NCBI RefSeq assembly: GCF_018309085.1
Contig: NZ_CP070502.1
Location: 3,467,001 to 3,531,000, forward strand
Source of the DNA: Sporosarcina sp. Marseille-Q4063
Lineage (GTDB): Bacteria > Bacillota > Bacilli > Bacillales_A > Planococcaceae
Direction: 5' to 3'
DNA: 64,000 nucleotides
In this document: positions 63,273-64,000 of the stretch, in pieces
Layout of the letters: the number at the start of each line of letters is the position of its first letter
How positions within the stretch are numbered: the stretch's first letter is position 1
Notes under the pieces: generated by a model
Database searches by the model: none
What the model was told of the DNA's origin: nothing
Seen by the model: only the letters and a program-made list of their open reading frames with translations
Program-made: the position numbers and the translations under genes

Positions 63273-63584
63273 AATAATAACCCCTCCTTATTTTGTTGTA
63301 TATATTCCATAGTACCGTGTCGTAAAAGTCCGATTGGTTCAACTAACAATCAATAAGAAAGAATTGAACTGTATTCTACCTTATTGTTTGAAGTTTCACT
63401 TTACATTGATATACCCAAATCAACAGTTTTTAAACGGAATAAACTTGTATATGGAAATGTGAAATATGAGTGAAGCTATTAGCTGGTTTACTTTTTTGAG
63501 TACAGTAGAGTGGAAGTGCATTTTCTCTTTATTTGTGTTATAATAGTAAAGATTTTAGACTAGATTTTTTTTAGGAGGAAGGAC
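63273..63584 (+). promoter_or_regulatory. Intergenic region with probable tagO promoter
   Basis: TATAAT at 63539-63544 is preceded by TGT, giving an extended -10 box (TGNTATAAT); no good -35 box is seen. The rest of the 312-base gap between divergent genes is AT-rich with no other supportable feature. Confidence 0.55.
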
Positions 63585-64000
63585 ATGTTATTTCTTGCAA
63601 TCGCTGTTGCGTTTGTAGCATCCATAATACTGACTCCGCTTGTGAGAAAATTAGCATTCCGTATCGGAGCGGTTGACCGCCCGAATTATCGGAAGGTACA
63701 TGTGTCTGTTATGCCTCGTATTGGCGGTCTTGCCATAATTGGCGGTTTTCTAGTTGGTTATCTATTACTAACGCCAGCAGATGAACATGCCACTGGAATT
63801 CTCATAGGAGCCCTCATTATTGTTATTACTGGGTTTCTCGATGATATGCTCGAAATTACCGCAAAGGCGAAAATTGTTGGTCAATTAGCAGCAGCTATCG
63901 TTGTAGTGACATGGGGCGGTTTACAAATTGAATTTATTAATTTACCGTTTGGTGGAATAATTGAATTTGGATTTTTAAGTATACCAGTAACAATACTTTG
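63585..64000 (+). CDS. tagO: Undecaprenyl-phosphate GlcNAc-1-phosphate transferase (N-terminal part)
   Basis: This is an open frame of 138 codons running off the window, after TTAGGAGGAAGG. It begins MLFLAIAVAFVASIILTPLV and has RIGAVDRPNYRKVH and MPRIGGLAII, typical of the MraY/WecA family. The catalytic Asp pair is in GFLDDMLEI. TagO makes the lipid-linked GlcNAc that primes wall teichoic acid. At least four membrane helices are visible; the rest lies beyond the window. Confidence 0.92.
   Translation, partial: MLFLAIAVAFVASIILTPLVRKLAFRIGAVDRPNYRKVHVSVMPRIGGLAIIGGFLVGYLLLTPADEHATGILIGALIIVITGFLDDMLEITAKAKIVGQLAAAIVVVTWGGLQIEFINLPFGGIIEFGFLSIPVTIL

Overview
This window is AT-rich DNA from a low-GC Gram-positive bacterium of the order Bacillales. 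AGGAGG-type ribosome binding sites, sigma-A-like promoters, CcpA (cre) sites, HPr with Ser46, MsmX, Sda under DnaA boxes and TagO all point that way. The gene content and a family of GC-rich intergenic repeats resemble Sporosarcina-like Planococcaceae, but the genus is my inference.

Region 1 (1-29.4 kb) is a pectin utilisation locus. It holds the end of an oligosaccharide-binding lipoprotein, two LplB/YtcP-type permeases, an acetyl-xylan-esterase-like hydrolase, a membrane-anchored AraC sensor-regulator, a lipoprotein/YesL/Gfo-Idh-MocA cluster, a 2244-residue secreted protein with PL1 and PL9 pectate lyase domains, an RhgT-type acetylesterase and a MATE-like membrane protein. After these come uxaE, larE, a LarA-like nickel-pincer epimerase, an SDR reductase, a gluconokinase, larB, a short larC and an AEC-type transporter. 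Read together, the metabolic genes suggest tagaturonate to fructuronate to mannonate to gluconate to 6-phosphogluconate. The mannonate/gluconate step would use a nickel-pincer cofactor made by the co-located lar genes. This is the most interesting system here. The ABC permeases have no ATPase of their own; MsmX, at 35.9 kb, probably supplies it.

An IS3-family element (9673-11118, 3-bp target duplication CAT) has split one copy of the intergenic repeat, which occurs five times in this region.

Region 2 (29.7-41.8 kb) is central sugar metabolism and signalling: a Cof-type phosphatase, pgcA, pgi, a VOC protein, a PucR-type regulator, a tandem 25-bp repeat, msmX, ptsH-ptsI and a PAS-PAS-GGDEF(degenerate)-EAL-PilZ-like protein.

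Region 3 (41.8-51.6 kb) is accessory and partly decaying. It contains a frameshifted DUF805 gene, a CaiB/BaiF CoA-transferase remnant and a glpD with a frameshift and a large internal deletion. It also contains sda under DnaA boxes, an NprR/PlcR-like (RNPP) quorum-sensing regulator overlapping a 49-codon exported-peptide gene, a divergent operon of three unknown small proteins, an acyl-CoA dehydrogenase/IclR/thiolase group, and a VTC-type polyphosphate polymerase with a DUF4956 membrane protein.

Region 4 (51.8-64 kb) is mostly housekeeping: an M20 peptidase, an NlpC/P60 endopeptidase, a SulP transporter, an SCP2 protein, BrnQ, malic enzyme, a three-gene ba3-type cytochrome oxidase operon, nagB and the start of tagO. 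Several genes too short or too incomplete for routine ORF calling were read by hand: sda, the signal peptide gene, two of the small divergent genes, the oxidase subunit IIa and partial tagO.
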